Assembly (NCBI RefSeq): GCF_007565055.1
Contig: NC_044557.1
Span: forward strand, 79,375,019-79,439,018
Reading direction: 5' to 3'
Length of the DNA stretch: 64,000 nt
DNA from: Rhinopithecus roxellana
Lineage: Eukaryota > Chordata > Mammalia > Primates > Cercopithecidae
Below the pieces are notes generated by a model. That model was given only the letters and a program-made list of their open reading frames with translations. It did no database searches and was not told the DNA's origin. The position numbers and the translations under genes are program-made. This document shows, piece after piece, positions 12,301-23,027 of the stretch. The first letter of the stretch is position 1. Each line of letters opens with the position of its first letter.

Positions 12301-12900
12301 GGGCCTGCCCCAGCAATTACAGCTAAGACTATTTTTTCTTGACTTGCCCACACTTCTGGATTGATATCAGCTTCCACCAGGGGGAGACAAAGAGTTTTTC
12401 TTGGGGCTATAAGGATGCTGGCCCCCATGCAAGCTAAAATGTCTCTACCTAATAAAGGAGTGGAAATTTCAGGCATGATTAAAAAGTCATGTGTAAACAA
12501 TAGGTCCCCCCAACTGCAACTTAAGGGTTGAGAAAAATATTAGATTAGAGTTTTCTTTCTGAGATGCCCCTTACAATCATGCTATGTAAAGAGGGGAGGC
12601 CTGGATTAGAGAGGAGAAAAGAGACTGGCTCTAGTGTTTAATAGGGAATCTATCTTTCTTCCTTCAATTTCCAGAATCTCCCAGGACTCCTGTGCTGTAA
12701 TGGCAGTTTGAGCCATTGAAGCTAGTGGTTTGAGTCCCATGACACATCAGTCCTGTTATACCATCTGTTAGACTTGTTCTGAACCCAGCTACTTTTGTCT
12801 CTGGGGAAACTCTGATCTCCACTGGTCCCCAGCACAGGCTAGACAGCGTCAAGGTAGCTTCTTGCTTCCTGGGCATACCTTCTTAAAGTGCCCTGATATC
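12267..12900 (-). pseudogene. Retroviral protease and nucleocapsid-end remnant
   Basis: Near 12880 the minus strand shows the end of a GHFKK-type zinc-knuckle segment, followed by protease. The second protease motif (LLGRDIL) is readable at about 12440-12415, just before RT. The active-site D-T-G position reads N-T-R, so the catalytic aspartate is lost. Several stops lie between the two motifs. Confidence 0.7.
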
Positions 12901-12999
12901 AACTAACAGATGCACCTCAGGGATCATGGGCTTTGCAAGCCTTCAAAGCACCTACTCTAGCCTCTGTCCTTCTCTTTTGCTTTCTCTCTTTCTCCTGGG

Positions 13000-14257
13000 C
13001 CTCCTCTTGATCCCCATTATAAAAGACCAAAGTGGCCCCATCCACAGGAGCTTCTCCAAGGTGCTATCTGATCCTATAGCCTGCTTTTGTATTTTTCTTC
13101 TAATATTGGGAGATGCCTTGTAATAAACTTGTCCTTTAGGATGAACTGTCCCTTGACTGAATCAGAGGGTTAGGAGTTGTGTTGTATTAGTGTCTCTCTT
13201 AGCATCTCCATAAGGCTGCAGGATTCTCATTCGGCTTTTGGTCTATCATGGACAATTTAGAGTAATTAAGAGGTTCGGCCCTAGTTCTTCGTAGGCCCAC
13301 ATTAAAAAGTGTTTCCTTTTCTGTGGTATCATTGGGGTTCCAACTAGGGTTGTCAAGGGGTACTGCTTCTCTTCCTATTGGGAATGGTGTTTCCCCTATT
13401 TGTTCACATTTCTTATTCTCTCTTTTCCTTTTTGGCATACTATAGGAGAGATACTGCTCATCTCTGAAATTCTCTGCTGCCTGTAGAGTTGCCTGCTTTT
13501 CAGCTGCAGTTAGGGTTTGGTTTAGGAGCAGCATAACATCTCTCCATAAGAGGTCAAACACCTGAGTTTAATTGTGAAAATCTTCTATATACCTATCAAG
13601 ATCATCAGAAAATTAGCCTAAGTCTCCTTTTATTTGCTTAAGGTGCTGCAATGAAAAGGGAACTTGAACATCACCTCCTTTGGGCATTTCCTGTAAGGGT
13701 AAGCATGAAGGTGGGGGAGTGGGGAGTTTTGAAGGTGGCGAAGTTGCAGGAGTTGGTGGCATGAGTAGAGGTGATCCCAGATAAAGAGGACTGGAATGTC
13801 TGGGAAACTCAATAGCTCTCTCAGATGGTTCCCTCAGAAGTTGCTTTTCTAGTCTTAGGGAATCATTCCCTTTAGGCCTGTCTGATATGATTGCTAAAAG
13901 ACCTGGGTCAATTGTGCAACACTTGCAAAAGTCTGGGTTATCTTGCAGGACAAAGAAAGTCTGCACATAGGGAACCTTGGACCATTTGTCCTTCCTTATG
14001 CAGAAATGATCTAATTGTTGGATAATATTAAAATCAAGGCTCCCATCCACAGGCTAGACTAGTTCAAGAGGGTAAGGCCATGCCCTTATGCGAAAGAAAA
14101 TGAGTCACTTTTTCTTCAAAGTCTCAAGGTCAAAGGAGTCCCAGTGCTTCAGAATGCACTCCAGAGGAGTACAGGCTGAAGAAGATCTCTTACCCATCCA
14201 GAAAGAGAAGCAAGATAAAGGTGTCCCTTTGGTCTCCTTCCTTTTGGTGTGACCCAT
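13000..14257 (-). pseudogene. Retroviral gag remnant (matrix, p12-like, capsid)
   Basis: A plausible gag start is the minus-strand ATG at 14257-14255, followed by MGHTKR and a matrix-type LECILKHW block. The same frame then shows an early TGA stop near 14095, the matrix core (14050 onward), and a proline-rich p12-like linker (about 13770-13690). The capsid start with an LKQIKGDLG element lies at 13660-13613. Two in-frame stops precede a further capsid segment (13561-13199) that includes the major-homology area. Long stretches stay open, but no complete gag exists. Confidence 0.8.
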
Positions 14258-14259
14258 TG

Positions 14260-15121
14260 GGAGGGGAAGACAGTGGGAGCGTCCCTCATACTGTTTTCCC
14301 TCCTTGGTTCCTGGGGTCCCAGCACCTTGTTAAATGTGCCACACATGGTTGCAGGTGTGACCCTCCAGCCATGAAACCAGAAGAGCTAAGTGATTGGCAT
14401 TAGTCATGTTTACTTATATGACTCTAGTCCTCTGCTTGTGATTTTCCTTTGACTTTCTAGACTTATGTGGCCTGTGTGGCTCCCAGAAAGATGGATCTCA
14501 GGAAAAACTACATAATAGTTGCATTTGGGCAAGGCTCTTTTAATGAGGGAAGAGTACTAGATTGAACTTTGTATCTTGCTATTATGGCCTGTGTTAAAGC
14601 ATGGTTCTGATTAACTTCTGGACTTAAAATCCCTTTACTATTTAAACACCATTTTTACTGGATGCAGAATATGTGCCATAAAAGAACATAGAAACCAAAT
14701 GGCAGTTTTCCTGCCAATGGGACAGTATTGAGACTAAAATTTGGTTTCAGAGGAAATTTTCTTTCTAATTGTTGAAGGCAAAGTTTTCCTGTTTACAGAA
14801 GCAGCATAAAACCTGGTCTGTAATATATGGGTGCAGAAAGGTAGAATTGGGAAGCTGGATTGTTTTGGTAAAAGACCACAAATGTGCCTCATGGAGGTAA
14901 TTCCTGTTTCACTAGATGGTGCTGTTGACCTAGAAATGCCATGCACTTTCTGGGTCAAGGACAGAGAGTGACCTTGAAATGGCATTTTCTCTGCAAACCA
15001 AGGGCAGAGAGAGATGCTGTGCATTGGAGGGAGACCCTCTGTTCCTAGAAAATCGTAAAAACAGCATTCCCTTGAGCTATATCCCCAGTTACTGTGGCAT
15101 TACAGCATTCATGGTTGGGTT
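14260..15121 (-). other. Leader-like or foreign segment between partial 5' LTR and gag
   Basis: About 860 bp sit where R, U5, primer-binding site and leader should be. They do not align with the R/U5 part of the 3' LTR (7375-7750). No tRNA-type primer-binding site is visible. A 96-codon open frame (15024-14734, minus) has no recognised relative. It may be a long leader preserved after a deletion of R-U5, or rearranged internal sequence. Confidence 0.4.
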
Positions 15122-15378
15122 GGCAAGGAGGAGAGAAGAAACTGCCATGGTGGACATGCCTAGTCCCCAGGTAGCCCCTTTCCTATTGGCATAGCTGCTG
15201 TCATTCACCCACGAAAGCCTCTAGCTTGGCTTTCTATGTCTGCAGCTGTATTTTTGCAGGCTGGTCTTTTTCAGAAAAGGAAATAATTTGAAGACTATTC
15301 TTCATTAAAAGGGAAACCTTACTGAGGATTTTTGTACACTCACTAACTGCCTAAACAATTGCCTTTTAACTCCTATAT
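15122..15378 (-). mobile_element. Partial 5' LTR (U3 part only) of the class I provirus
   Basis: About 257 bp match 7760-8012 throughout, including the shared 'tagtccccaggtagcccctt' and 'gaaaaggaaataatttg' blocks. The match stops at 15122 although the 3' LTR continues for another 380 bp. The right edge meets the tacaa duplication at 15379-15383, so the U3 terminus is intact. Confidence 0.8.
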
Positions 15379-17019
15379 TACAACCATCTGATCTTCAACA
15401 AACCTGACAAAAACAAGCAATGGGGAAAGGATTTCCTATTTAATACATGGTGCTGGGAGAACTGGCTAGCCATATGCAGAAAATTGAAACTGGACCCCTT
15501 CCTTACACTATGTACAAAAATTTACTCAAGATGGATTAAAGACTTAAATGTAAAACCCCAAAGTATTGAAATTCTAAAAGAAAATATAGTCAATGCCATT
15601 CACAACATAGGCATGGGCAAAGATTTCATGATGAAAACAAATGCAAAAGCAATTGCAACAAAAGCAAAAATTTACAAATGGGATCTAATTAAACTAAAGA
15701 ACTTCTGCACAGCAAAATAAACTATCACCAGGGTGAACAGACAATCTATAGATTGGGAGAAAATTTTTGCAATCTATCCATCTGACAAAGGTCTAATATG
15801 CAGACTCTGCAAGAAATGTGAACAAATTTACGAGAAAATAAACAAACAGGCTGGGCATGGCGGCTCACGCCTGTAATCCCAGCACTTTGGGAGGCTGAGG
15901 TGGGTGGATCACTTGAGATCAGGAGTTCAAGGCCAGTCTGGCCAACATAATGAAACCCCGTCTCTACTAAAAATACAAAAAATTAGCTGGGTGTGGTGGC
16001 ATGTGTCTATAATCCCAGCTACTCAGGAGGTTGAGGCAGGAGAATCACTTGAACATGGGAGATGGAGGTTGCAGTGAGCCGAGATCGTACCATTGCACTA
16101 CAGCCTGGGCAACAAGAGTGAAACTCCATCTCAGGAAAAAAAAAAAAGTTAAAAAGTGGGCAAAGGACATAAGGACATTAATCATTAATGGACACTTCTC
16201 AAAAGAAGACACTCATGCAGCCAACAAACAAATGAAAGAAAGAAACTCAACAAAACTGACAATTAGAGAAATGCAAATCAAAACCACAATGAGATACCGT
16301 CTCACACCAGGAAGAATGGCAGTTATTAAAGAGTCAAGAAACAGCAGATGCTGGCAAGTTGTGGAGAAAAAGAAACACTTATACACTGTTAGTTTGAATG
16401 TAAATTAGTTCAACCATTGTGGAAGACAGTGTGGCAATTCCTCAAAGATCTAGAAGCAGAAATACCATTTGACCCAGCAATCCCATTACTGGGTATATAC
16501 CCAACGGAACATAAATCATTCCCTCATAAAGATATTTGCATGCATAAGTTCATGGTAGCACTATTCACAGCAGCAAAGACATGGAATCAACCGAGATGCT
16601 CATCAGTGACAGACTGGATAAAGAATATGTGGTACATCATGGAGTACTATGCAGCCATAAAAAGGAATGAGCTCATGTCCTTTACAGGGACATAAATGGA
16701 GCTAGAAGTTGTTTTCATCAGCAAATGAACACAGGAACATAAAACCAAACAACACATGTTCTCACTTATAAATGGGAGCTGAATGATAAGAACACCTGGA
16801 CATATGGGTGGGGAACAACACCCGCTGGGGCCTGTCGGTGGGGCAGGGGATGGGAGAGCATCAGGAAGAATAGCTAATGGATCCTGGGTTTAATACCTAG
16901 GTGATGGGTTGATATGTGCAGCAAATCACCATGGTACACATTTACCTATGTAACAAACCTACACATCCTGCACATGTACCCTAGAAATTAAAATAAATTT
17001 GATAAATAAATAAAATGTT
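15379..17019 (+). pseudogene. Inner L1: ORF2 C-terminal remnant and 3' UTR
   Basis: It continues ORF2 from the provirus insertion point ('ccatctgatcttcaac') through the C-terminal segment and the zinc-knuckle region ('gatgctggcaagttgtgg', about 16340) to the 'gcagccataaaaaggaatga' end near 16670. The 3' UTR follows with a GGTGGGG-rich tract (16800-16850) and the terminal 'cacatgtaccctagaaatt' (16970). Partial frames of 78-125 codons remain, but the whole is broken. An Alu interrupts it at 15849. Confidence 0.85.
15849..16148 (+). mobile_element. Full-length Alu (AluS-like)
   Basis: Starts GGCTGGGCATGGCGGCTCAC and has both monomers with the A-rich linker. It carries 'cacttgagatcaggagttca', typical of AluS, and ends in a short A tail at about 16148. 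It is inserted in the inner L1 ORF2. Target duplication is unclear because the flank is A-rich. Confidence 0.9.
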
Positions 17020-17034
17020 AAAAGAAGGCAAAGG

Positions 17035-17596
17035 ACTTGAACAGACACACTTCAAAAGAAGATGTATATGCAGACCAGAAGAATATGAAAAACTGCTCAA
17101 CATCACTAATCATTAGAGAAATGAAAATCAAAACTGTAATTAGATAACATCTCACAACAGTAAACATAGCTTTTATTAAAAAGTTAAAAAATAACAGACA
17201 CTGCAAGGCCATGGAGAAAGGGGAACACTTACACACCACTGGTGGGAAAGAAAATTAGTTCTGCCACTGTGGAAAGCAGTTTGGAAATTTTTCGAAGAAC
17301 TTAAAACAGAATAACCATTTGACCCAACAATCCCGTTGTTGGGTATATATTCAAGGAAAATAAAAACATATTCCACCATAAAGACATAGGCATGTGTATG
17401 TTCATTGCCAGCACTATTCACAATAGCAAAAACATAGAACCAACCTAGATGTCCATCAGTAATATACCGGATAAAGGAAATGTGGTACATATACATCATA
17501 AAATACTACACAGCCATAAAAAAAAAAAAAACCAAGATCCATATCATGACATGGATGGTGCAAGAAGCCATTATCCTAAGTGAAGTAACACACACA

Positions 17597-17645
<49 letters not shown>

Positions 17646-17919
17646 AGAAAAGAAAAGAAATAAGGCATGTTCTAACTTATAAGTGGGAGCTAAATATTGA
17701 ATACACATGGACACAAAGAATGGAATAATAGATACTGAGGCCTATTTGAGGTAGAGGGCAGGAGGAGGGTGAGGATCCAAAAACTGCTCATGGTACTAGG
17801 GTAACTAGGGTACTATGCTTATTACCTAGGTGACAAAACAATATGTACAGAAAACTCATATATGTGTAATCTATCTATAGATCAAACCTGCACATGTATT
17901 TCTGAAACAAAAATAAATG
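17035..17919 (+). pseudogene. Outer L1: ORF2 end and 3' UTR
   Basis: It resumes at 'acttgaacagacacacttc', directly continuing the text broken at 6387. It runs through the C-terminal region ('ggccatggagaaag'; 'attgggtatatattc') to 'cacagccataaaa'. The 3' UTR includes 'ttataagtgggagctaaat' and 'ggtagagggcaggaggag', and ends in an A-rich tail at 17919. The target duplication aagtgggtgag follows immediately. Confidence 0.85.
17589..17644. repeat. (CA)n plus poly-A microsatellite
   Basis: About ten CA units run straight into roughly 34 A within the outer L1 3' region. This is a likely length-variable tract. Confidence 0.9.
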
Positions 17920-17930
17920 AAGTGGGTGAG

Positions 17931-18716
17931 GATTCAAAATTTAATGATAAAGAGGTGAAGCTGGGAACAGGAAAAGTCAATAAGTAAAAATATATTAAAA
18001 GAAAATAACATCAGAAAAATTTAATATAAAAGGTGATTAAGGCAGAGGCAGAACAAATAAAGACTATAAGAAAACCCTGTTCTTCATTTAGTCCCAAGTG
18101 TGCTTAGAATAAATTGCTATTGTTCCTCCTTCTTATTATAAAATACAGAAACAAGGAAATGGCTGTCTTAATGTTTATGTCCTCCATTGCTCTTAAAATA
18201 AGAACCAGAACAACTTACAAGGCCAGCATGACTCTGCATCAACTGAACTTCACCTAGCTTCATCTCTGTAGCCTCAACCTCATCCAGTTCCCTTGTGTCT
18301 GTGCTCTGACAATGACGGTTTGATTTTATCTCCTAAAGCATACCATGTTCTTTTTGACTTAGGAACTTTGAACATATTACCTCTGCCTGGCATTCTTCTG
18401 TTCCTTACTTCACATATTCCAGTGAACTCCAAATTGTTCTTACACTTCAGTTTAATAATATTTTTTTCTGAATGTAATATTTTGACCTATAAGTAGTCAC
18501 ATCATTCTGTTAACCATTCTCATAGCAAATTGTAACTTTTCCTCATAATACTTCAATTGCAATTTGACACTTAATTGTATGATTCTCAAAGATTCTAAGA
18601 ATCTAAGCTTCTCTAAGATTGGCCATGTACACACATGCTATAGTATACACATATACATTTTCTAATATACTTTTAAGATATATATATTATATGTTTCTGT
18701 GTGTGTCTATTATCTG
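17931..18716 (+). other. Non-coding stretch with an L2-like fragment
   Basis: 17931-18189 shows nothing recognisable. Around 18190-18440 the order 'acaaggccagcatgactctg', 'cttcacctagcttcatctc', 'cattacctctgcctggcattctt' and 'cagtgaactccaaattg' parallels an L2 3' region on the plus strand, heavily diverged. The short open frame at 18293-18496 lies inside this and is not a gene. Confidence 0.5.
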
Positions 18717-18767
<51 letters not shown>

Positions 18768-18768
18768 C
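18717..18768. repeat. (TCTA)n microsatellite
   Basis: About thirteen uninterrupted TCTA units follow a shorter imperfect lead-in with TGTG and TCTG variants from 18697. Pure tetranucleotide arrays of this length are usually polymorphic. Confidence 0.95.
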
Positions 18769-19233
18769 TTCCCATATATTCCTCTTTACACAATAGTATG
18801 ACAATAGTATATATAGTATGACAATACTATGACAATAACAGGGACCTTTCTGCTTTTTGCTTACCATTATTTTCTTAATATATAGCCCAGTGAGTGTCCA
18901 GTTCTCAAATTTGTGTTGAATAAATGTCTTTTCCACCACTACTTGTCAGATTTATTTAAAAAAGAAAAAACAAGAGATCTACAACTTGAATCTTATGTTT
19001 TGATTTCCTTCCAAAAATGCCTTGATTCTCTATTAAATGTGTACATAAATTTTAATTTACTTTTGTTATGATATTGGTATAATAATGCAAACTGATCCTA
19101 TAAAGACAGGGTTTGGCTCTGGGTAACAGAAAACACTTTAGCCATTTTAAGCACAAATTTAGTTCCGGGAATCTAGTGTTTACAAATTGTTGATAGGGTT
19201 GGAGCAGCAGGTCTCAGGGTCAACCTTCGTATC
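18769..19233. other. Unassigned non-coding sequence
   Basis: Only a short scrambled repeat of the type agtatgacaat (18795-18835) stands out. 19110-19233 and 19641 onward flank the solo LTR and presumably formed one continuous older sequence that I cannot classify. Confidence 0.4.
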
Positions 19234-19640
19234 TGTTAAATTAAATAAACAGGAGGCCATTAGCCTGAGGCTGGCTCTGTACTTTGAGTTTCCACATAAC
19301 AGACAACTACCTAACTTAGTATGTAAACAAACCAAAACTGAACTAGGAGTATATGTTTCATAACAAATGGCTGAGTTTCAATAACAAACTGCCAAACTTC
19401 AGCCAATCACCAGAAGCCAATCACCAGATCATGCCCAAATAAGGCAGATGTCTCAGTGTAGTCAGTCCAGGTGCTTCCTCTACTTTGCTTCCATTTTCAC
19501 CCTTTAAAGCTTGTTACTCTTGCTGCTGAGTGGAGCTCTCTGAACATTTTCGAGTTTTGAGTACTGCTGGAATCAAATCATTGTTCTTGGATAAAATAAA
19601 CTCTGTTCAATTTAATTTGTCTAAAGTTTCCCTTTTAACA
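19234..19640 (+). mobile_element. Solo LTR, class I ERV type, 407 bp
   Basis: Both ends carry the inverted repeat TGTTAAA...TTTAACA, the hallmark of an LTR. A doubled CCAATCACCAGA element lies near 19399-19425. The sequence 'accctttaaagc' (about 19500) may serve as a TATA-like box, and AATAAA lies near 19596. This order makes it plus strand. The flanks tatc and gatc may be a decayed 4-bp duplication. Gag/pol sequence is absent on both sides, so it is solo. It resembles LTRs of HUERS-P/MER-type elements, but I am not certain of the family. Confidence 0.75.
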
Positions 19641-22381
19641 GATCTTATATCAGAAAAGGCTCAGGTAGAAAACAGTTGTGTTTGCCACAGCCAGGAAGTT
19701 ACAGATCCATATGCTTGTTCCAGAGTTACACCAACTTAACTAGGGCCTGAAGATCAGATGTCCCCTTACTTCCTTAGCTCACAGGCACTCTGCACCTGCA
19801 AAATATGTTGGATCTGCCACCTTTTTTCCCACTGAAATGAGTTCCTAATTCAGATTTCTCACAAGGCCCTGAGAAATGTAGATGTAGCAGAAAGTTTTCC
19901 AACCTCTGCTCTACAGGCAAGGCACCTGGGAAGCAGAATGTAGTAGACACTGTGTGATCTGAGAATACTTTGTTTTGATTTGAGTTTGCTTGAACAGCAA
20001 AAAACAAAACAAAACAAAACAAAAACAAAAAACAAAAAAAATTGCCAATTGTAAAACTTTTTTAAGAGATAACGATAGTTTTAAAAACAGGCTAATTTTT
20101 TTTTTTTTACATATTCTAAGAAAGAATATTTTTGCTGTCTCTTAATTAAGGCAGACAGACACTTGTATTTTCCACTTTGCCTCTTCAATCACAAATTCAC
20201 CCTTATCATTTTCTTCTGTCATCCCCACATATATGCCTAATTTTAGTTATGTCATTAAGTGAAAAGTATGCTGTTCTTAATTACAGAGATTTAAATCCTC
20301 TTTTATTTTGTAAATATAAAAACAGAAGTTACTTTCTTTTCACTTTCTCCCTTATTTTTTCATTGTTTCATTTTTCCTTTCTTTCTCCAGCAAACATTAA
20401 TTTCTATGAGTGGAGACCTTTGCTAGGGAATGGAAATATAAAAGGGAAAAAGACCAACATCATTATATTTTTCTACAATTTAGTCTAATTGAGAGGAAAT
20501 ATTTTAAAAGTATGCAAAAGTGAGGCTGGTGTTACCTATAAGGAAAGTACGAAGCAATATCAGTCAGATTTCAATCAGCAAAACAATATTCATTTCAACT
20601 AATTCAAAAGAGGAGATTTTATATGGGGAATTGGTCACAAATGTAGTAGGAAAGTATAGAAAAGGCAGAAATGGGATTGTGAGTAAGCCTAAGATGAGCC
20701 ACAGCAGGAAACTGCTATTACTCTTCGTGTTGGAGAGACTGACTAATAGAGCAAGGGGAATTATAAGAGCCCATTGGCAGGGCCACCTGGTGGGAATTGT
20801 ATTCTTCCACAAGACATGTTCACTGGCAAAAATATTTGTCAGGACAGAGAGAAAGAGGAAGAGAAAACCCTTCTTCCCATCCTCCAAATTTCCACAAAAG
20901 CCCCTACTGACCAAACCCAACTGGCAGACTTTTAAAAAAGAAATATGGACAACATAACTTCAATATTGAGACCATGAAATATGCAATCAAACAAAAGAAG
21001 GATAAGAGGTAGCTCTGAGAAGAAAGATACGGATACACAAAATACTATGAGAGCCTATGATTGGTCTAGGGGTATTTAGGAAAGAGTTGGGGAAAAATGT
21101 GTTAGGCAGAGAGAACAGTATATCTAAATGCTTTAGAGCAGAGAAAAGTTTCTATTCTCTCTCTACTTTTAAATTTCATTTCAGATTTAATTTACGGTGT
21201 ATTAAAATACACCATAAATTGAAAATAATGTGAAACCAGTTAACTTTCTTGTAATGCATACTTGTATCCACTTTCTTAATCATACTAACACTGAGATTAT
21301 TTTCTTATCAAACTCTAATAATCAAAGAGAGGAAGAAGGTGAGAGAAAAGAAAAAGGCAGCAAACCTCTTTTCAAGTTTACTTAAGATATGTATTAACCT
21401 ATATATGTGTACTGAACATACTTTTTAAACATATTTTTGTGTTAATAAATCTTTATGAATGCATGATAGTCATTTTTAAATAGTCTCTAATATTGTCTTT
21501 ATGAAATCTAGTTATTCAATTTTTGTTAATATATTTCAGTGATTTCCCTCAGGAAATCGAAGCTAATTAAAATGCAATAACCTATCGATTTCATTCTTAC
21601 TACAGTTCATTTTTACATGCCCTCACAAACATAGGTAGTGAAAAATATGGGGAAGTGGCTTTCATAATACCAAATATCATAAGAATACAAATTTAGAACA
21701 TCAACCATTCTCTACTAAAGAAATCACAAATCCCAGCTCTCAGATAGAGTGGTAGTTAATTACATGGTTTTAGCACACTTTCTCAAAGTCTTTTCAGCTA
21801 TCATACATGTATTATGGGAATTCAGGTACGTAATATGAAACTGTTAATAGGGATAATAAGTACACATGAATATATGGTTAGAAGATGGGACCACTTTTCT
21901 TATTTCAACATGAGTTTTTATTGCATATGATTGGTACAAAATTATTTATAAATTACTTTCTTTTTTACTAGCTTTAATGTCAAAGTTTGGGTGACCTACT
22001 CAAAACTTGAACAAAGGACTCAGTAGAGTCCATCGCACTTGACTGTGTTGGCAAAAATTGTTCTTTTCATGAACAATATTCATGTCTGATGCTCAAAGCA
22101 CAAGGCAATCAGCACATCTCTCAAGAACTCTACCGAAGTCACTCAATTGCTCTTTCTCTAAAGAGAAAACTGTGAAAAGTCACTTAGCTACTCTCCCACC
22201 AGTGAAAGGGAGCATTTATCTAGATGTCACTTTTATCAGCTTTAAAGGATATCAGAATATGGGTGAATTGAACATTGTTCCCAACAACACTGAAGAAGTA
22301 TTTCTTCTTAGGAATTTTATCATGACTGGAAAAAATAACAATAAACATGAATCCTGCATGCCAAATTGAGCCCACTTACTG

Positions 22382-22385
<4 letters not shown>
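19641..22385. other. Non-coding stretch, no gene recognised
   Basis: There is an (AAAAC)n-like tract at 19998-20041 and a T-rich run at 20097-20109. Segments near 20390-20470 and 21000-21130 have a faint likeness to L2 (minus) but are too diverged to assign. Open frames of 95-145 codons (20520-20957 plus and its antisense; 22082-22369 plus) lack any recognisable domain or coding bias and are probably chance. Confidence 0.4.

Positions 22386-22429
<44 letters not shown>
22386..22429. repeat. (TA)n microsatellite
   Basis: About 22 uninterrupted TA units. Such tracts can extrude cruciforms and are length-unstable. Confidence 0.95.
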
Positions 22430-22430
<1 letters not shown>

Positions 22431-22474
22431 CCTTTAGATTAGGAGAAAACCATTTAATATTTGTACCCAGTGAT

Positions 22475-22571
22475 GGTTAGGATATATAAAACCTGGTACT
22501 TTAGGTTAGAGTATATAAAAACTGGTGCTTGTTATTTTAAACTGGAAGAAAGTGGTTTCTTCTAGTTTAAA
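22475..22571. repeat. 29-bp direct repeat followed by a fold-back
   Basis: 'ggttaggatatataaaacct' (22475) and 'ggttagagtatataaaaact' (22504) begin two units 29 bp apart. Immediately after, tttaaactggaagaaa (22536-22551) pairs with tttcttctagtttaaa (22556-22571) with one mismatch. Further 'tttcttcta(g/a)tt' copies follow to 22602. Confidence 0.75.
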
Positions 22572-22759
22572 CTAGTTTCTTCTAGTTAAACTTTCTTCTA
22601 ATTTAAAATTTAAAATAGCAAACAAGCAAACAAAGCAAAAAAACCATGTAGGGAAATGTAAACACAAGGAAAATATTTATCCTGGAGATGCATCATAAGA
22701 AAACTGTACAAACTGGAACCAAAATGTATGAAAAATAATTGAGGTGAGGGGAGCTACTT

Positions 22760-23027
22760 TATTTCTTTTTGTTTGTTTGTTTTGTTTTATTGTTTCATTA
22801 TGTTTCTTTGAGATGGAGTTTTACTCTTGTTGCCCAGGCTAGGGTGCAACGGTGCCATCTCAGCTCACTGCAACCTCCACCTCCCAGGTTTAAGCAATTC
22901 TCCTGCCTCAGCTTCCCGAGTAGCTGGAATTACAGGAGACCGCCACCATGCCCAGCTAATTTTTCTGTATTTTTAGTAGAGATGGGGTTTTACCATACCA
23001 GCCAGGTTGATCTCGAACTCCTGACCT
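22760..23027 (-). mobile_element. Alu, antisense, truncated at its 5' end
   Basis: On the plus strand it reads T-rich tail (interrupted, 22760-22800), 'gagatggagttttactcttg', the right monomer, then part of the left monomer to 'actcctgacctt'. The last 40 or so bases of a full Alu are missing, and old L1 sequence follows at once. It is AluJ/S-like, with many CpG decays. Confidence 0.85.

Larger units (their letters stand above)
7375..15378 (-). mobile_element. Class I (gammaretrovirus-like) endogenous provirus, defective
   Basis: On the minus strand the order is partial 5' LTR (15378-15122), leader-like sequence, gag, protease, RT, RNase H, integrase, an env transmembrane remnant and the 3' LTR (8012-7375). 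A 5-bp duplication (tacaa) flanks it. All frames carry stops and shifts, so nothing is translatable. The gag and pol layout is gammaretroviral. The family could be one of the primate ERV1 groups, but I cannot fix which by eye. It inserted into the inner L1 and is therefore younger than that L1. Confidence 0.85.
6388..17019 (+). mobile_element. Inner L1 with inverted 5' part, itself split by a provirus and an Alu
   Basis: A 15-bp target duplication brackets it (6373-6387 and 17020-17034, two or three differences). The element is plus overall, with its 3' UTR ending at 17010-17019. Its first 720 bp (6388-7108) run on the minus strand and the rest on the plus strand. This is the signature of twin priming. 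ORF2 starts only in the RT domain, so the copy is 5'-truncated. A class I provirus occupies 7375-15378 and an Alu 15849-16148. Confidence 0.85.
417..17919 (+). mobile_element. Outer full-length old L1, split by nested insertions
   Basis: This is a complete L1 frame: 5' UTR (417-2800), an ORF1 remnant, an ORF2 remnant to 6387, and the ORF2 end plus 3' UTR at 17035-17919. The flanks are aagtggatgag (406-416) and aagtgggtgag (17920-17930), an 11-bp target duplication with one difference, which sets both ends. The 5' UTR resembles the L1PB/L1M type. A second L1 (6388-17019) interrupts it, flanked by aaaagtggtcaaagg (6373-6387) and aaaagaaggcaaagg (17020-17034). Roughly 1 kb spanning the end of ORF1 and the start of ORF2 is deleted near 3425-3460. 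Confidence 0.85.

Noticed and set aside
11752..12351. A possibly intact retroviral RT gene
   Set aside because: The catalytic YVDD lies in another frame and the domain is broken before and after. It is an ERV relic.
18717..18768. Short regular repeats as a CRISPR array
   Set aside because: It is an uninterrupted tetranucleotide with no spacers, in a primate genome.
20520..20957. A 145-codon plus-strand frame as a gene
   Set aside because: An overlapping 118-codon antisense frame exists, there is no domain, and composition follows the surroundings. Most likely chance.
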